A DNA stretch of 5,721 bases, from the NCBI GenBank assembly GCA_003153655.1, contig PMAK01000278.1:8657-14377 (forward strand), in the 5' to 3' direction. Below, one piece after another: positions 1 to 5,609 of the stretch. The notes beneath the pieces were generated by a model. The model searched no databases. It was given only the letters and a program-made list of their open reading frames with translations, and was not told the DNA's origin. Each line of letters begins with the position of its first letter. The stretch's first letter is position 1. Made by a program: the position numbers and the translations under genes. Origin of the DNA: Phycisphaerales bacterium. GTDB lineage: Bacteria > Planctomycetota > Phycisphaerae > Tepidisphaerales > Tepidisphaeraceae.

Positions 1-69
1 TTTTTCTGTGGGATCCGTATCAATCACTAACAAAAACGCCGAAAAGTGTTGAGTTCTGTCCAGTTGTGT

Positions 70-1371
70 TCAGTCCAGCTTAATTCCATCCCGTCGGAGT
101 TCCGCATCGGTTGCTTCAGCCGCGACTGATCCGGCCGGGAATTTGTAATCGCCCGGATCGTCGTAGCCGGTGAGTTGTTCGCGGACTTTTACGAGCGTGA
201 ACATGCCGCCCATGTCGATCGTTCCGAATTGGCCTTTGCCGCATTTCATCGGGATGCTGTTCCTCGGCGTCGCCATCGACATCTCACCCATTTCGCCCAT
301 GCCGGTTGCTCCCATGGTCATGTAATTCGGAAGCAGCGGCTGCACGGCGCGGTCGATCGCGCCGCCATCGACGCCAAGCATGTTCGGCACGTTATGTCCC
401 ATCTGGTTCATGACGTGATGAGTCATATGACAGTGCATGGGCCAGTCGCCGAGGTTGTCGGCGATGAATTCAATCGCACGCGTGGCTCCGACGGGAACAA
501 GGACCGTGTTCCCGGAATAGCGGGCGGTTTCGGGGATGACGCCGCCGTCGGTTTCGACAAGCAATGTCTGAAATCCGTGGAGGTGGATCGGATGATGGTC
601 CATCGCGCCGAGATTTCCAAAGCGGATGCGCACACGCTCGCCGAGCTTGGCAACGATCGGCTGGGTCGCGGGATAGGCCTTGCTGTTCATCGTCAGGACA
701 TTGAACTCGACCATTTCAGTTGTGACAGGCCGGCTCGCGCCGGGATCAATCCGCCACTCGCTGAGCATAATGACGTAATCGCGGTCCGGCGCGTTCGCGC
801 CGCGCTGGCTCGGGTGGACGATGAACATCCCCATCAGGCCCATGCCCTGCTGCGTCATCTCATCGAAATGCGGGTGATACATGAATGTGCCGGCGTCAGG
901 GACCGTGAATTCGTAGCGGAAGGTCTGGCCCGGCGGGATGGCGGGTTGGGTGAGGCCGTTGACGCCATCCATGCCGTTGATAATTCTGATGCCGTGCCAG
1001 TGGACCGTCGTTGGCGCGGGGAGCCGATTGGTGACGTAGATGCGGAGACGATCGCCCTCGACGGCTTCGATGGTCGGTCCCGGCGTGCTGCCGTTGTATC
1101 CCCAGCAGTGGGCGCGCAGGCCGGTGACGAATTCGTGTTCGATCTCGCCGGCGATCAGGTGCATGACTTTCACGCCATCCACCATTTTGAATGGGAGCGT
1201 TGTGCCATTTGGCGTGCAGACTGGTGTGTAGGTCTGATTCGGATCAGGTGGTGACGCGGGAGTTGGATTGTTCGTCGGAGTATCGACGGCGAAGACGCTT
1301 GAAACTCGGTTGATGATCGCGGCCCCGCCGGCAACGACCGCTGCGCCGATCATTTCACGTCGGGTCATCAT
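70..1371 (-). CDS. Tat-exported two-domain multicopper oxidase (laccase/CopA-like)
   Basis: 433 residues. Probably a periplasmic copper enzyme that oxidises a substrate (Cu(I), phenolics or another metal) while reducing O2 to water. The N-terminus has a twin-arginine motif (TRREMIG, residues 3-9), a hydrophobic stretch and a likely cleavage site near residue 28. Domain 1 (about 65-190) has GYNGSTPGPT (91-100), HWHG (124-127) and YHPH (165-168) but no Cys-containing type 1 site. Domain 2 (about 200-335) has HPIHLHG (260-266) and HCHMTHHVMNQM (313-324). This gives eight trinuclear-cluster His (124, 126, 166, 168, 263, 265, 313, 315) and type 1 ligands H260, C314, H319 and M324. Only about 90 residues separate YHPH from HPIHLHG, so there is no room for the middle cupredoxin domain of CueO-type enzymes; the layout is that of a type B two-domain oxidase. 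A Met-rich tail (351-366, again 386-390) may bind copper. The ATG overlaps the tolC stop by 4 nt. The second Met (1368) is an alternative start. The true substrate is not determinable from sequence. Confidence 0.93.
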   Translation of the reverse strand: MMTRREMIGAAVVAGGAAIINRVSSVFAVDTPTNNPTPASPPDPNQTYTPVCTPNGTTLPFKMVDGVKVMHLIAGEIEHEFVTGLRAHCWGYNGSTPGPTIEAVEGDRLRIYVTNRLPAPTTVHWHGIRIINGMDGVNGLTQPAIPPGQTFRYEFTVPDAGTFMYHPHFDEMTQQGMGLMGMFIVHPSQRGANAPDRDYVIMLSEWRIDPGASRPVTTEMVEFNVLTMNSKAYPATQPIVAKLGERVRIRFGNLGAMDHHPIHLHGFQTLLVETDGGVIPETARYSGNTVLVPVGATRAIEFIADNLGDWPMHCHMTHHVMNQMGHNVPNMLGVDGGAIDRAVQPLLPNYMTMGATGMGEMGEMSMATPRNSIPMKCGKGQFGTIDMGGMFTLVKVREQLTGYDDPGDYKFPAGSVAAEATDAELRRDGIKLD

Positions 1372-2771
1372 GAGTGGCCTCCGTTTTCTTCGGGTTGCGC
1401 GGTTGATGTCACTGACGGCAGGCGGCCGCCGACGGCTTGATCCAATTCGGATCGGGCAATCCAGTAATCCCGCAGCGATTCGACGTATTCGCGCGAGGCA
1501 TCGATTTGTTCTTTTTTCGTCTGAAGGAGTTCAAAAACACCGATGTACATGCCGTTGTATTGAAGCTCGGTTTGATGAAGGACGTCGCGCTCCGCCGGGA
1601 TGACTTCATCACGATAGAGAACTGCCTTTGCGCGGGCGTTCGTTAACTTCGCGCGGGCGGCTCGCACCTGGGATTGCACGTCGACGGCCAGCGCGAGACA
1701 TTCCTGCTCGCTCTGGCGAAGCATCGCCTGTGCGCGGCTCAACTTGGCTTGACCCTGATCAAACAGCGGAAGAGGGAAGGAGAGTATCGGGCCAATGCGC
1801 CATTGGCCATCGGTCTCCCGCTCGAATTCCGGGCCGAGGTTCAATTCGCTAAAGAATCGGAAGTCGGCGGTCATGCCGAGAGTTTGGGCCTGGGCGAGTA
1901 CGTTTTGGCGCGCAACCGCGAGATCTTGCCGTTGTCGCTGGGCGAGGGATTCGAGGCCCTTGTCGGGGATTTCTGATGTCGGAATATCCGCAAGTGGGGC
2001 GGCGGTCCAGTGAAGTTGTGATTCGAAGAGGGCCATGTCGCTGGTGACTTTTTCGCGAGCTTCGGCGGCGGTCGCCTCGGCATCGGAAAGTTCGATTTTG
2101 GTGCGAACATCCTGGGCTCGTTCGCTGGCGAAGGCGAGGTCGGTGAGGTTGCCGATGTCGTGCAATTTTTTTGCGGCTTCGAGAGCGGCGACGGAGGCCT
2201 GGTCCTCCGTGCGGCGGAGCTCGAACATCTGCTCGGCCGCCTGATAGGTGTAGAAATCGGCGCTAGTCTGGGCGGCGAGTTTCAGCACTTCATCCGAGAC
2301 TCTTGCTTTGGCTTCTTCAAATTGTTCGGCGGCGAGCTTTTTTCTCGCGGGCAGGAGAGCGATGTCGAGGAAATCTTCGGTGACGCCGATGTCGAGATAG
2401 GTGCCGGCCGGGGCGCGGTCGGGGAAACGTACGCCGAGGTCGAAGATTGGATTCTTGAGCAGGCCCGCCTGAACGAGATCGGATTGGGCGATTCCGAGAT
2501 CCTCGAATATCGCTTGCAGATGATGGTTGTTGAGCAGGGCGATCTGCGCGGCCTGATCGGCGGTTAATTTGGTGCCGAGGATTTTGTCGATGGCTGTGGC
2601 GACGGCCGCATCGTCAGCGGTTTGGGCATTCCACGCTACGGTCAGGCCGGTGCGATCGGAGATGAGTTGGCGAACATCACCGTAGCCGGCGTCTTTCGGC
2701 GCGGTGTTGCAACTGCTGAGAAATCCGGCGTTCACCAGCGCGCATAAGAGATAGATGATGCGGCGATTCAT
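1368..2771 (-). CDS. TolC-family outer-membrane factor, predicted lipoprotein
   Basis: 467 residues from the chosen start. An outer-membrane channel protein of the TolC/CusC/OprM type, which normally forms a trimeric exit duct for an efflux or secretion complex. The frame stays open 38 codons further upstream to 2885, but that extension is Arg-rich, overlaps the preceding gene and lacks a signal. The Met at 2771 instead begins a lipoprotein signal: two Arg, a hydrophobic core and lipobox LSSC with lipidated Cys at residue 21. A weak GGAAAG lies 9 nt before this ATG. The two outer-membrane efflux repeats are recognisable: a strand-like segment GLLKNPIFDLGVRF (103-116) and a long helical, Ala/Glu-rich stretch (140-250), then the second repeat with GPILSFPLPLFDQGQAKL (327-344) and long helices to about residue 447. 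The length is typical for CusC-like proteins. It sits 29 nt after a small lipoprotein gene and overlaps the oxidase gene, so a role in metal export or envelope copper handling is inferred. A general drug or secretion channel is the alternative. Confidence 0.9.
   Translation of the reverse strand: MNRRIIYLLCALVNAGFLSSCNTAPKDAGYGDVRQLISDRTGLTVAWNAQTADDAAVATAIDKILGTKLTADQAAQIALLNNHHLQAIFEDLGIAQSDLVQAGLLKNPIFDLGVRFPDRAPAGTYLDIGVTEDFLDIALLPARKKLAAEQFEEAKARVSDEVLKLAAQTSADFYTYQAAEQMFELRRTEDQASVAALEAAKKLHDIGNLTDLAFASERAQDVRTKIELSDAEATAAEAREKVTSDMALFESQLHWTAAPLADIPTSEIPDKGLESLAQRQRQDLAVARQNVLAQAQTLGMTADFRFFSELNLGPEFERETDGQWRIGPILSFPLPLFDQGQAKLSRAQAMLRQSEQECLALAVDVQSQVRAARAKLTNARAKAVLYRDEVIPAERDVLHQTELQYNGMYIGVFELLQTKKEQIDASREYVESLRDYWIARSELDQAVGGRLPSVTSTAQPEENGGHS
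1378..1382 (-). promoter_or_regulatory. Ribosome binding site of the multicopper oxidase, inside the tolC 3' end
   Basis: The minus strand reads GGAGG, then 6 nt, then ATG at 1371. The site lies in the last codons of the upstream tolC gene (the Gly-Gly of its C-terminal GGHS). Together with the ATGA start/stop overlap it supports translational coupling of the two proteins and supports the first ATG as the start. Confidence 0.75.
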
Positions 2772-2800
2772 TGATCTGGACTTTCCGATCAAAAGGAGCG

Positions 2801-2941
2801 TTATGGAGCGGTTGTGGATGGCGTGCCGTAGAGGAAGACGCCGCCGTGTTCGGGTTCGCCTGGTTCGTAGACGGTTCTTTCGCAACTGACGGCTGCTGCC
2901 AGGAGTCCGATGACGGAGAGAATCAGGAGCCAGCGTTGCAT
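2801..2941 (-). CDS. Small predicted lipoprotein (46 residues), first gene of the tolC-oxidase operon
   Basis: This short frame starts with ATG at 2941 and ends with TAA at 2801-2803. It begins MQRWLLILSVIGLLAAAVSC: one Arg, a 14-residue hydrophobic core and lipobox AVSC with the lipidated Cys at residue 20. The mature peptide would be only 27 residues, starting CERTVYEPGEPEHGG and ending in a Pro/Thr-rich tail (PSTTAP). It has one His and several Glu but no Met-rich or Cys-rich metal motif. I recognise no family. It lies on the same strand 29 nt before tolC and after a likely terminator, so it is probably the first gene of a three-gene operon. There is no clear Shine-Dalgarno upstream. Support for it being real comes from the coherent signal peptide and its position. 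It could be an accessory lipoprotein of the channel, an entericidin-like envelope peptide, or less likely an upstream leader peptide. Confidence 0.7.
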   Translation of the reverse strand: MQRWLLILSVIGLLAAAVSCERTVYEPGEPEHGGVFLYGTPSTTAP

Positions 2942-2949
2942 GAATGGAG

Positions 2950-2977
2950 TTTATCGTGAGTTACGGAATAAATACAA
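2950..2977 (-). promoter_or_regulatory. Weak candidate promoter for the lipoprotein-tolC-oxidase operon
   Basis: On the minus strand TTGTAT (2977-2972) is followed after 16 nt by GATAAA (2955-2950). The -35 matches the sigma-70 consensus at 3 of 6 positions and the -10 at 4 of 6. A start about 7 nt downstream would fall almost on the ATG at 2941, giving a leaderless or nearly leaderless transcript, which would fit the absent ribosome binding site. Its only merit is position, in the short gap between the hairpin and the first gene. Confidence 0.2.
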
Positions 2978-2979
2978 CC

Positions 2980-3019
2980 GCGAAGACGCCCGTCGAACGG
3001 GCGGCTTCGCCGTTTTTTT
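2980..3019. terminator. Hairpin terminator, possibly bidirectional, between the two operons
   Basis: Arms 2980-2992 (gcgaagacgcccg) and 2998-3010 (cgggcggcttcgc) pair over 13 positions with one mismatch (2986/3004) around a 5-nt loop. On the plus strand the stem is followed by CCG-free sequence c, g and then seven T (3013-3019), a classic intrinsic terminator. On the minus strand, the direction of all genes here, the stem is followed by a T-rich but broken stretch (TTGTATTTATT). It lies directly after the glycosyltransferase stop, whose TAA begins within the A/T run. The most likely role is to end the polysaccharide transcript before the metal operon and to block antisense transcription from the left. 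Confidence 0.65.
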
Positions 3020-4283
3020 ATCGTTTGACGCGCATCGCTTGTTCGACCGCGTCGCAGAAGCGGGTGCATAGCAATTGCTGGCTCAGCGACTGGTGAAGAA
3101 TTGTTTGGGCGGTGCGGCCCATGGATTGCAATTGGGTTGTTGTCATGCCATGAAACCGGCGGATGGCTTCGACCGCGCCGTTGATGTCGCCGTGACGGAT
3201 TTGCAGGCCGATTTCGTGCTGGTCCAGCAGGTCGCTGATATGCGAGGGTTGCGGGCCGAGAAACAGAATCGGGCGGGCGGCGGCCATTGCGCCGTAGATT
3301 TTGCATGGGTGGATGATGCCGATCATTTCTTCGCCGAGCGAGACGATGTGAACGTCGGCGGCGGAAAGAGAATGCTTTAGATCCGCAAGCGGTTGATAGG
3401 GCAGTGAGATTGCATTGGTGAGTTCGTGATTGCGGATGTATTCCTCGACTTGTTTCTTGGCGCCGCCGCCGCCTACGAAGAGGAATTTGATGTCGGGCTC
3501 GGCTTTCAGGCGGACGATCGCGTTTAGGATCGTCGTCAGCGGATTGCTTGGGCTGTGATTGCCGCTGTACATGATGACGAATTTGCCGTTGAGGTTGTGA
3601 CGCATTCGGAACGGATTTTCGGTGGGCGTCGGCGCATCGGCGATGCTGTTTTCGTGCGGCCATGGTGGAAGAACGAATATTTTCAGTCTTGGGATTTTGC
3701 GCGCGGCCAGGCGTTTGGCCATGAAGCGGTCGAGAGCGATGACCAGGGCACTTCGCTTCAGGATGAATCTGTTGGTGGCTTCGAGGAGGCGGCAAATGCA
3801 GTCGGATTGTTTCAGTTTTCCGAGGGCGAAGAGCTGGTCGGGGTTGAGGTCCATGGCCCAATAGACCGTGGGGACACGCCGGAATGCGGCGGCGATGCTC
3901 AGCGGCAAGCCGATCAGCGGGGGAGAGGTGCTGAAAAATATTCCGGCCAGCCGGGGCGTGAACATCGCGGCGATGAATGCCTGGATCATGAAGACCGCGG
4001 TGCCGAGGACGCGGAGGGGCATCGACTTTTTTCCGAAGGATGCGAAGGGGAATCGGCGGACGTCGGCCGCGCCGATGGTTTCTCGGCGCGGGTATTCGAC
4101 GGTCGGGTTTTCGTAGCCGCGGGCGGAGGCGTAGACGCGCAGGTCGTATTTATCGCCGGTTTGGAATCGCCGGGCGAGTTCGATCGCCACGTCGGCCATA
4201 TGCTGGCCGACGCTGGCGGGATCGGGGACGAAGACCTGGCTGACGACCAGGATCGTCTTGCGCTGGGCCGGAATTGGAGGCAT
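3018..4283 (-). CDS. Family 4 glycosyltransferase (WbuB/WcaI-like)
   Basis: 421 residues, GT-B fold, retaining GT4 family; it would transfer a sugar from a nucleotide donor during polysaccharide or O-antigen-type assembly on the inner face of the membrane. The N-terminal Rossmann-like acceptor domain starts at KTILVVSQVFVPDPASVGQH (9-28). A hydrophobic segment (about 92-133) may bind membrane. VYWAMDLNPDQLFALGKL (140-157) matches the region seen as W-x-D-L-x-P-D in WbuB-like proteins. The donor domain starts near KFVIMYSGNHSPSNPL (234-249) and contains FLFVGGGG (267-274) and GIIHPCKIYGAMAAARPILF (322-341). In that last motif the residue usually given as the second Glu of the GT4 EX7E signature is Gly331 (KIYG), as I recall for the KLYG-type WbuB subfamily, so this need not mean inactivity. 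The start is fixed by the immediate Rossmann strand; there is no good Shine-Dalgarno. The gene begins 20 nt after the epimerase stop. Donor and acceptor cannot be told from sequence. Confidence 0.88.
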   Translation of the reverse strand: MPPIPAQRKTILVVSQVFVPDPASVGQHMADVAIELARRFQTGDKYDLRVYASARGYENPTVEYPRRETIGAADVRRFPFASFGKKSMPLRVLGTAVFMIQAFIAAMFTPRLAGIFFSTSPPLIGLPLSIAAAFRRVPTVYWAMDLNPDQLFALGKLKQSDCICRLLEATNRFILKRSALVIALDRFMAKRLAARKIPRLKIFVLPPWPHENSIADAPTPTENPFRMRHNLNGKFVIMYSGNHSPSNPLTTILNAIVRLKAEPDIKFLFVGGGGAKKQVEEYIRNHELTNAISLPYQPLADLKHSLSAADVHIVSLGEEMIGIIHPCKIYGAMAAARPILFLGPQPSHISDLLDQHEIGLQIRHGDINGAVEAIRRFHGMTTTQLQSMGRTAQTILHQSLSQQLLCTRFCDAVEQAMRVKR

Positions 4284-4303
4284 GGATCGCTTGATATCGC
4301 CGC

Positions 4304-5296
4304 TCAGGCGGATTTACGTTTGCTGGTCATTTGGTCGTGAATCCAGCGATAGGTTTTTTCCATGCCGGCGCGGAGCTTGGTGTCCGGCTCCCAACCCATG
4401 AGCTTTTTGATCAGCGTGTTATCGCTGTTGCGGCCATTGACGCCCTTGGGCGCCTTGAGGTTGTAGCTCCGTTTGAGCTTGATGCCGGCAATGTCTTCAA
4501 CGATGTCCACGAGCTGATTGATGGAGACCAGTTCGCTGCTGCCGAGATTGATCGGCTCGATGATGTCGCCGGCAAGGAGATTTTGCGTGCCCTTGAGGCA
4601 ATCGGTGATGTACATGAATGAGCGGGTCTGATGACCGTCGCCCCAGATTTCGATGTTGTGCTTGCCGGTGAGTTTGGCTTCGATGACTTTTCGGCTGATG
4701 GCGGCAGGGGCCTTTTCGCGGCCGCCGTCGTAGGTTCCGTTGGGGCCGTAGACGTTGTGATATCGGGCGACGCGGGTTTTGAGGCCGTAGTCTTCGCGGA
4801 AATGTCGGCACATGCGTTCGCTGAAGAGTTTTTCCCAGCCGTAGCCGTCTTCGGGTTGGCCCGGATAGGCGTCTTCTTCTATGAGGGCGGTGACGTTGGG
4901 GTCGCGTTGTTTGTCGGCGTTGTAGACGCAGGCGCTGGAGGCGTAGAAGTAACGATCGACGCCGCAGTCTTTGGCGGCCATGCAGAGGTGCGTGTTGATC
5001 AGAACGCTGAGCATGCAGAGGCAGCGGTTATTTTCGATGAATCCCATGCCGCCCATGTCAGCGGCGAGGTTGTAGACGTTTTTCGCGTCCTTGAGGGATT
5101 TGTAGCAGGCGGGTTTCTCCTGGAGATCGAGTTGGAGATTTTCCGCCTCGGGGAAGCGTTGATACCATTCGCCGAAGGGTTTGATATCGACGGCGCGGAT
5201 ATTTTTGTGTCCCTTGGCGAGCAGATCGCTTACGAGGTGACCGCCGATGAAACCCCCTGCGCCACAGACAACGACTTTGTCATTTAAATTCGCCAT
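4304..5296 (-). CDS. gme: GDP-mannose 3,5-epimerase-like NAD-dependent sugar epimerase
   Basis: 330 residues, extended short-chain dehydrogenase fold, cytoplasmic. Family members epimerise GDP-D-mannose at C3 and/or C5 to GDP-L-galactose and GDP-L-gulose; in plants this feeds vitamin C and cell-wall sugars, in bacteria probably surface glycans. NAD-binding motif CGAGGFIGGH is at 11-20. Family-specific blocks follow: ADMGGMGFIENN (79-90), YASSACVY (118-125), YGWEK (152-156), YHNVYGPNGTYDGGREKAPA (179-198), WGDGHQTRSF (218-227) and GVNGRNSDN (285-293). The residues matching the plant catalytic set are present: Cys123, Tyr152/Lys156, Lys195 and Arg225. This pattern separates it from ordinary UDP-glucose 4-epimerases, which lack the catalytic Cys and the GGREKAPA block. 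The chosen start (5296) is preceded by GAGG at 5 nt spacing and directly by the Rossmann strand. The frame stays open upstream to 5389, but that extension has no homologous look. The glycosyltransferase follows after 20 nt. The exact product is inferred, not proven. Confidence 0.88.
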   Translation of the reverse strand: MANLNDKVVVCGAGGFIGGHLVSDLLAKGHKNIRAVDIKPFGEWYQRFPEAENLQLDLQEKPACYKSLKDAKNVYNLAADMGGMGFIENNRCLCMLSVLINTHLCMAAKDCGVDRYFYASSACVYNADKQRDPNVTALIEEDAYPGQPEDGYGWEKLFSERMCRHFREDYGLKTRVARYHNVYGPNGTYDGGREKAPAAISRKVIEAKLTGKHNIEIWGDGHQTRSFMYITDCLKGTQNLLAGDIIEPINLGSSELVSINQLVDIVEDIAGIKLKRSYNLKAPKGVNGRNSDNTLIKKLMGWEPDTKLRAGMEKTYRWIHDQMTSKRKSA

Positions 5297-5445
5297 AGAT
5301 ACCTCGTCCATCGTCCAAAAGTGCCTGTCACTACAATCGTTGAAATTGAACCTGTACTTAGTGTTACGGAGGGATTTGGATAAAAGCAATAGTTATCGAA
5401 CCTTCGGGGGCGGTTTGGTGGGATTTTTGGGATGGAATGCGGGAG
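5297..5445 (-). other. Leader/upstream region of the epimerase gene, no gene seen
   Basis: This AT-richer stretch precedes the epimerase on the minus strand. It should hold the promoter of the epimerase-glycosyltransferase pair if the operon starts here. I see no promoter with convincing -35 and -10 elements; TTGCTT and TAACAC with a 17-nt spacer (within 5362-5390) is only a poor match. No riboswitch or hairpin of note is visible. Confidence 0.4.
5302..5305 (-). promoter_or_regulatory. Ribosome binding site deciding the epimerase start
   Basis: The minus strand reads GAGG, then TATCT, then ATG at 5296. It is the best Shine-Dalgarno near any of the in-frame Met codons (5389, 5311 and 5296) and supports a 330-residue protein rather than the 361-residue open frame. 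Confidence 0.6.
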
Positions 5446-5609
5446 CCGCAGAGACACGGAGACCCCGGCGCGCCGGGACAGGCTGCGGAGACAGACGCAG
5501 AGAAGAGTATTGGCCACAGATTTGAATCAGATGCACACAGATGAAGAATCGACAATTGCAGGCAGAGTTTAGTGTGGTGCTTCTCTGCGGTCTCCGCGAT
5601 CTCTGCGGT
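5446..5609. repeat. Interrupted inverted repeat of 'cgcagaga/cggagac' type
   Basis: The right arm (5580-5609) read in reverse complement gives accgcagagatcgcggagac followed by cgcagagaag. The left arm (5446-5505) carries the same blocks in the same order: ccgcagaga (5446-5454), cggagacc (5457-5464) and cgcagagaag (5496-5505). The innermost 10 bp pair perfectly (5496-5505 with 5580-5589). The left arm is longer by about 30 nt, which contain a second cggagac (5486-5492) and a 14-bp perfect palindrome cccggcgcgccggg (5464-5477). The loop (5506-5579) holds cacagat repeats. I recall similar dispersed intergenic repeats in planctomycete and other environmental genomes, but no function is known to me. 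No transposase or coding frame is associated. Confidence 0.65.
5515..5542. repeat. Short cacagat repeats in the loop of the inverted repeat
   Basis: cacagat occurs at 5515-5521 and 5536-5542, with a degenerate tcagat between them (5527-5532). The core cagat recurs every 10-11 nt, about one DNA helical turn. It resembles decayed copies of the ccacagat...cacagatgaa repeats found between genes in many environmental bacterial genomes (from memory). Confidence 0.45.

Noticed and set aside
46..81. Imperfect tandem repeat (gtgttgag...gtccag / gtgttcagtccag) just after the oxidase stop
   Set aside because: The units match only over short stretches and could arise by chance; no terminator stem or attachment-site structure is apparent.
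175..1254. Long plus-strand open frame (359 codons) opposite the multicopper oxidase
   Set aside because: It is an antisense shadow: the minus strand encodes a complete oxidase with all copper motifs. The plus-strand translation is His/Arg/Asp-rich, as expected when reading the complement of such a gene, and has no domain.
2772..2885. N-terminal extension of the TolC-family protein to an upstream Met at 2885
   Set aside because: The 38 extra residues are Arg-rich, overlap the small lipoprotein gene and would bury the lipoprotein signal peptide that starts at 2771.
2923..3861. Minus-strand open frame (312 codons) overlapping the glycosyltransferase in another frame
   Set aside because: It is an out-of-frame shadow rich in Arg, Pro and His that crosses the terminator hairpin and overlaps the lipoprotein start; the overlapping frame encodes the recognisable transferase.
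3555..4340. Plus-strand open frame (261 codons) opposite the glycosyltransferase
   Set aside because: It is fully antisense to a clear GT4 gene and runs into the epimerase end; it is low-complexity Gly/Glu/Asp/Arg sequence without a recognisable fold.
5297..5389. N-terminal extension of the epimerase to the Met at 5389
   Set aside because: The family begins just before the Rossmann strand, the ribosome binding site fits the Met at 5296, and the extra 31 residues look non-coding.
5446..5609. CRISPR array
   Set aside because: There are no regularly spaced identical repeats of 24-40 nt with unique spacers; the structure is a single inverted repeat with short internal motifs.
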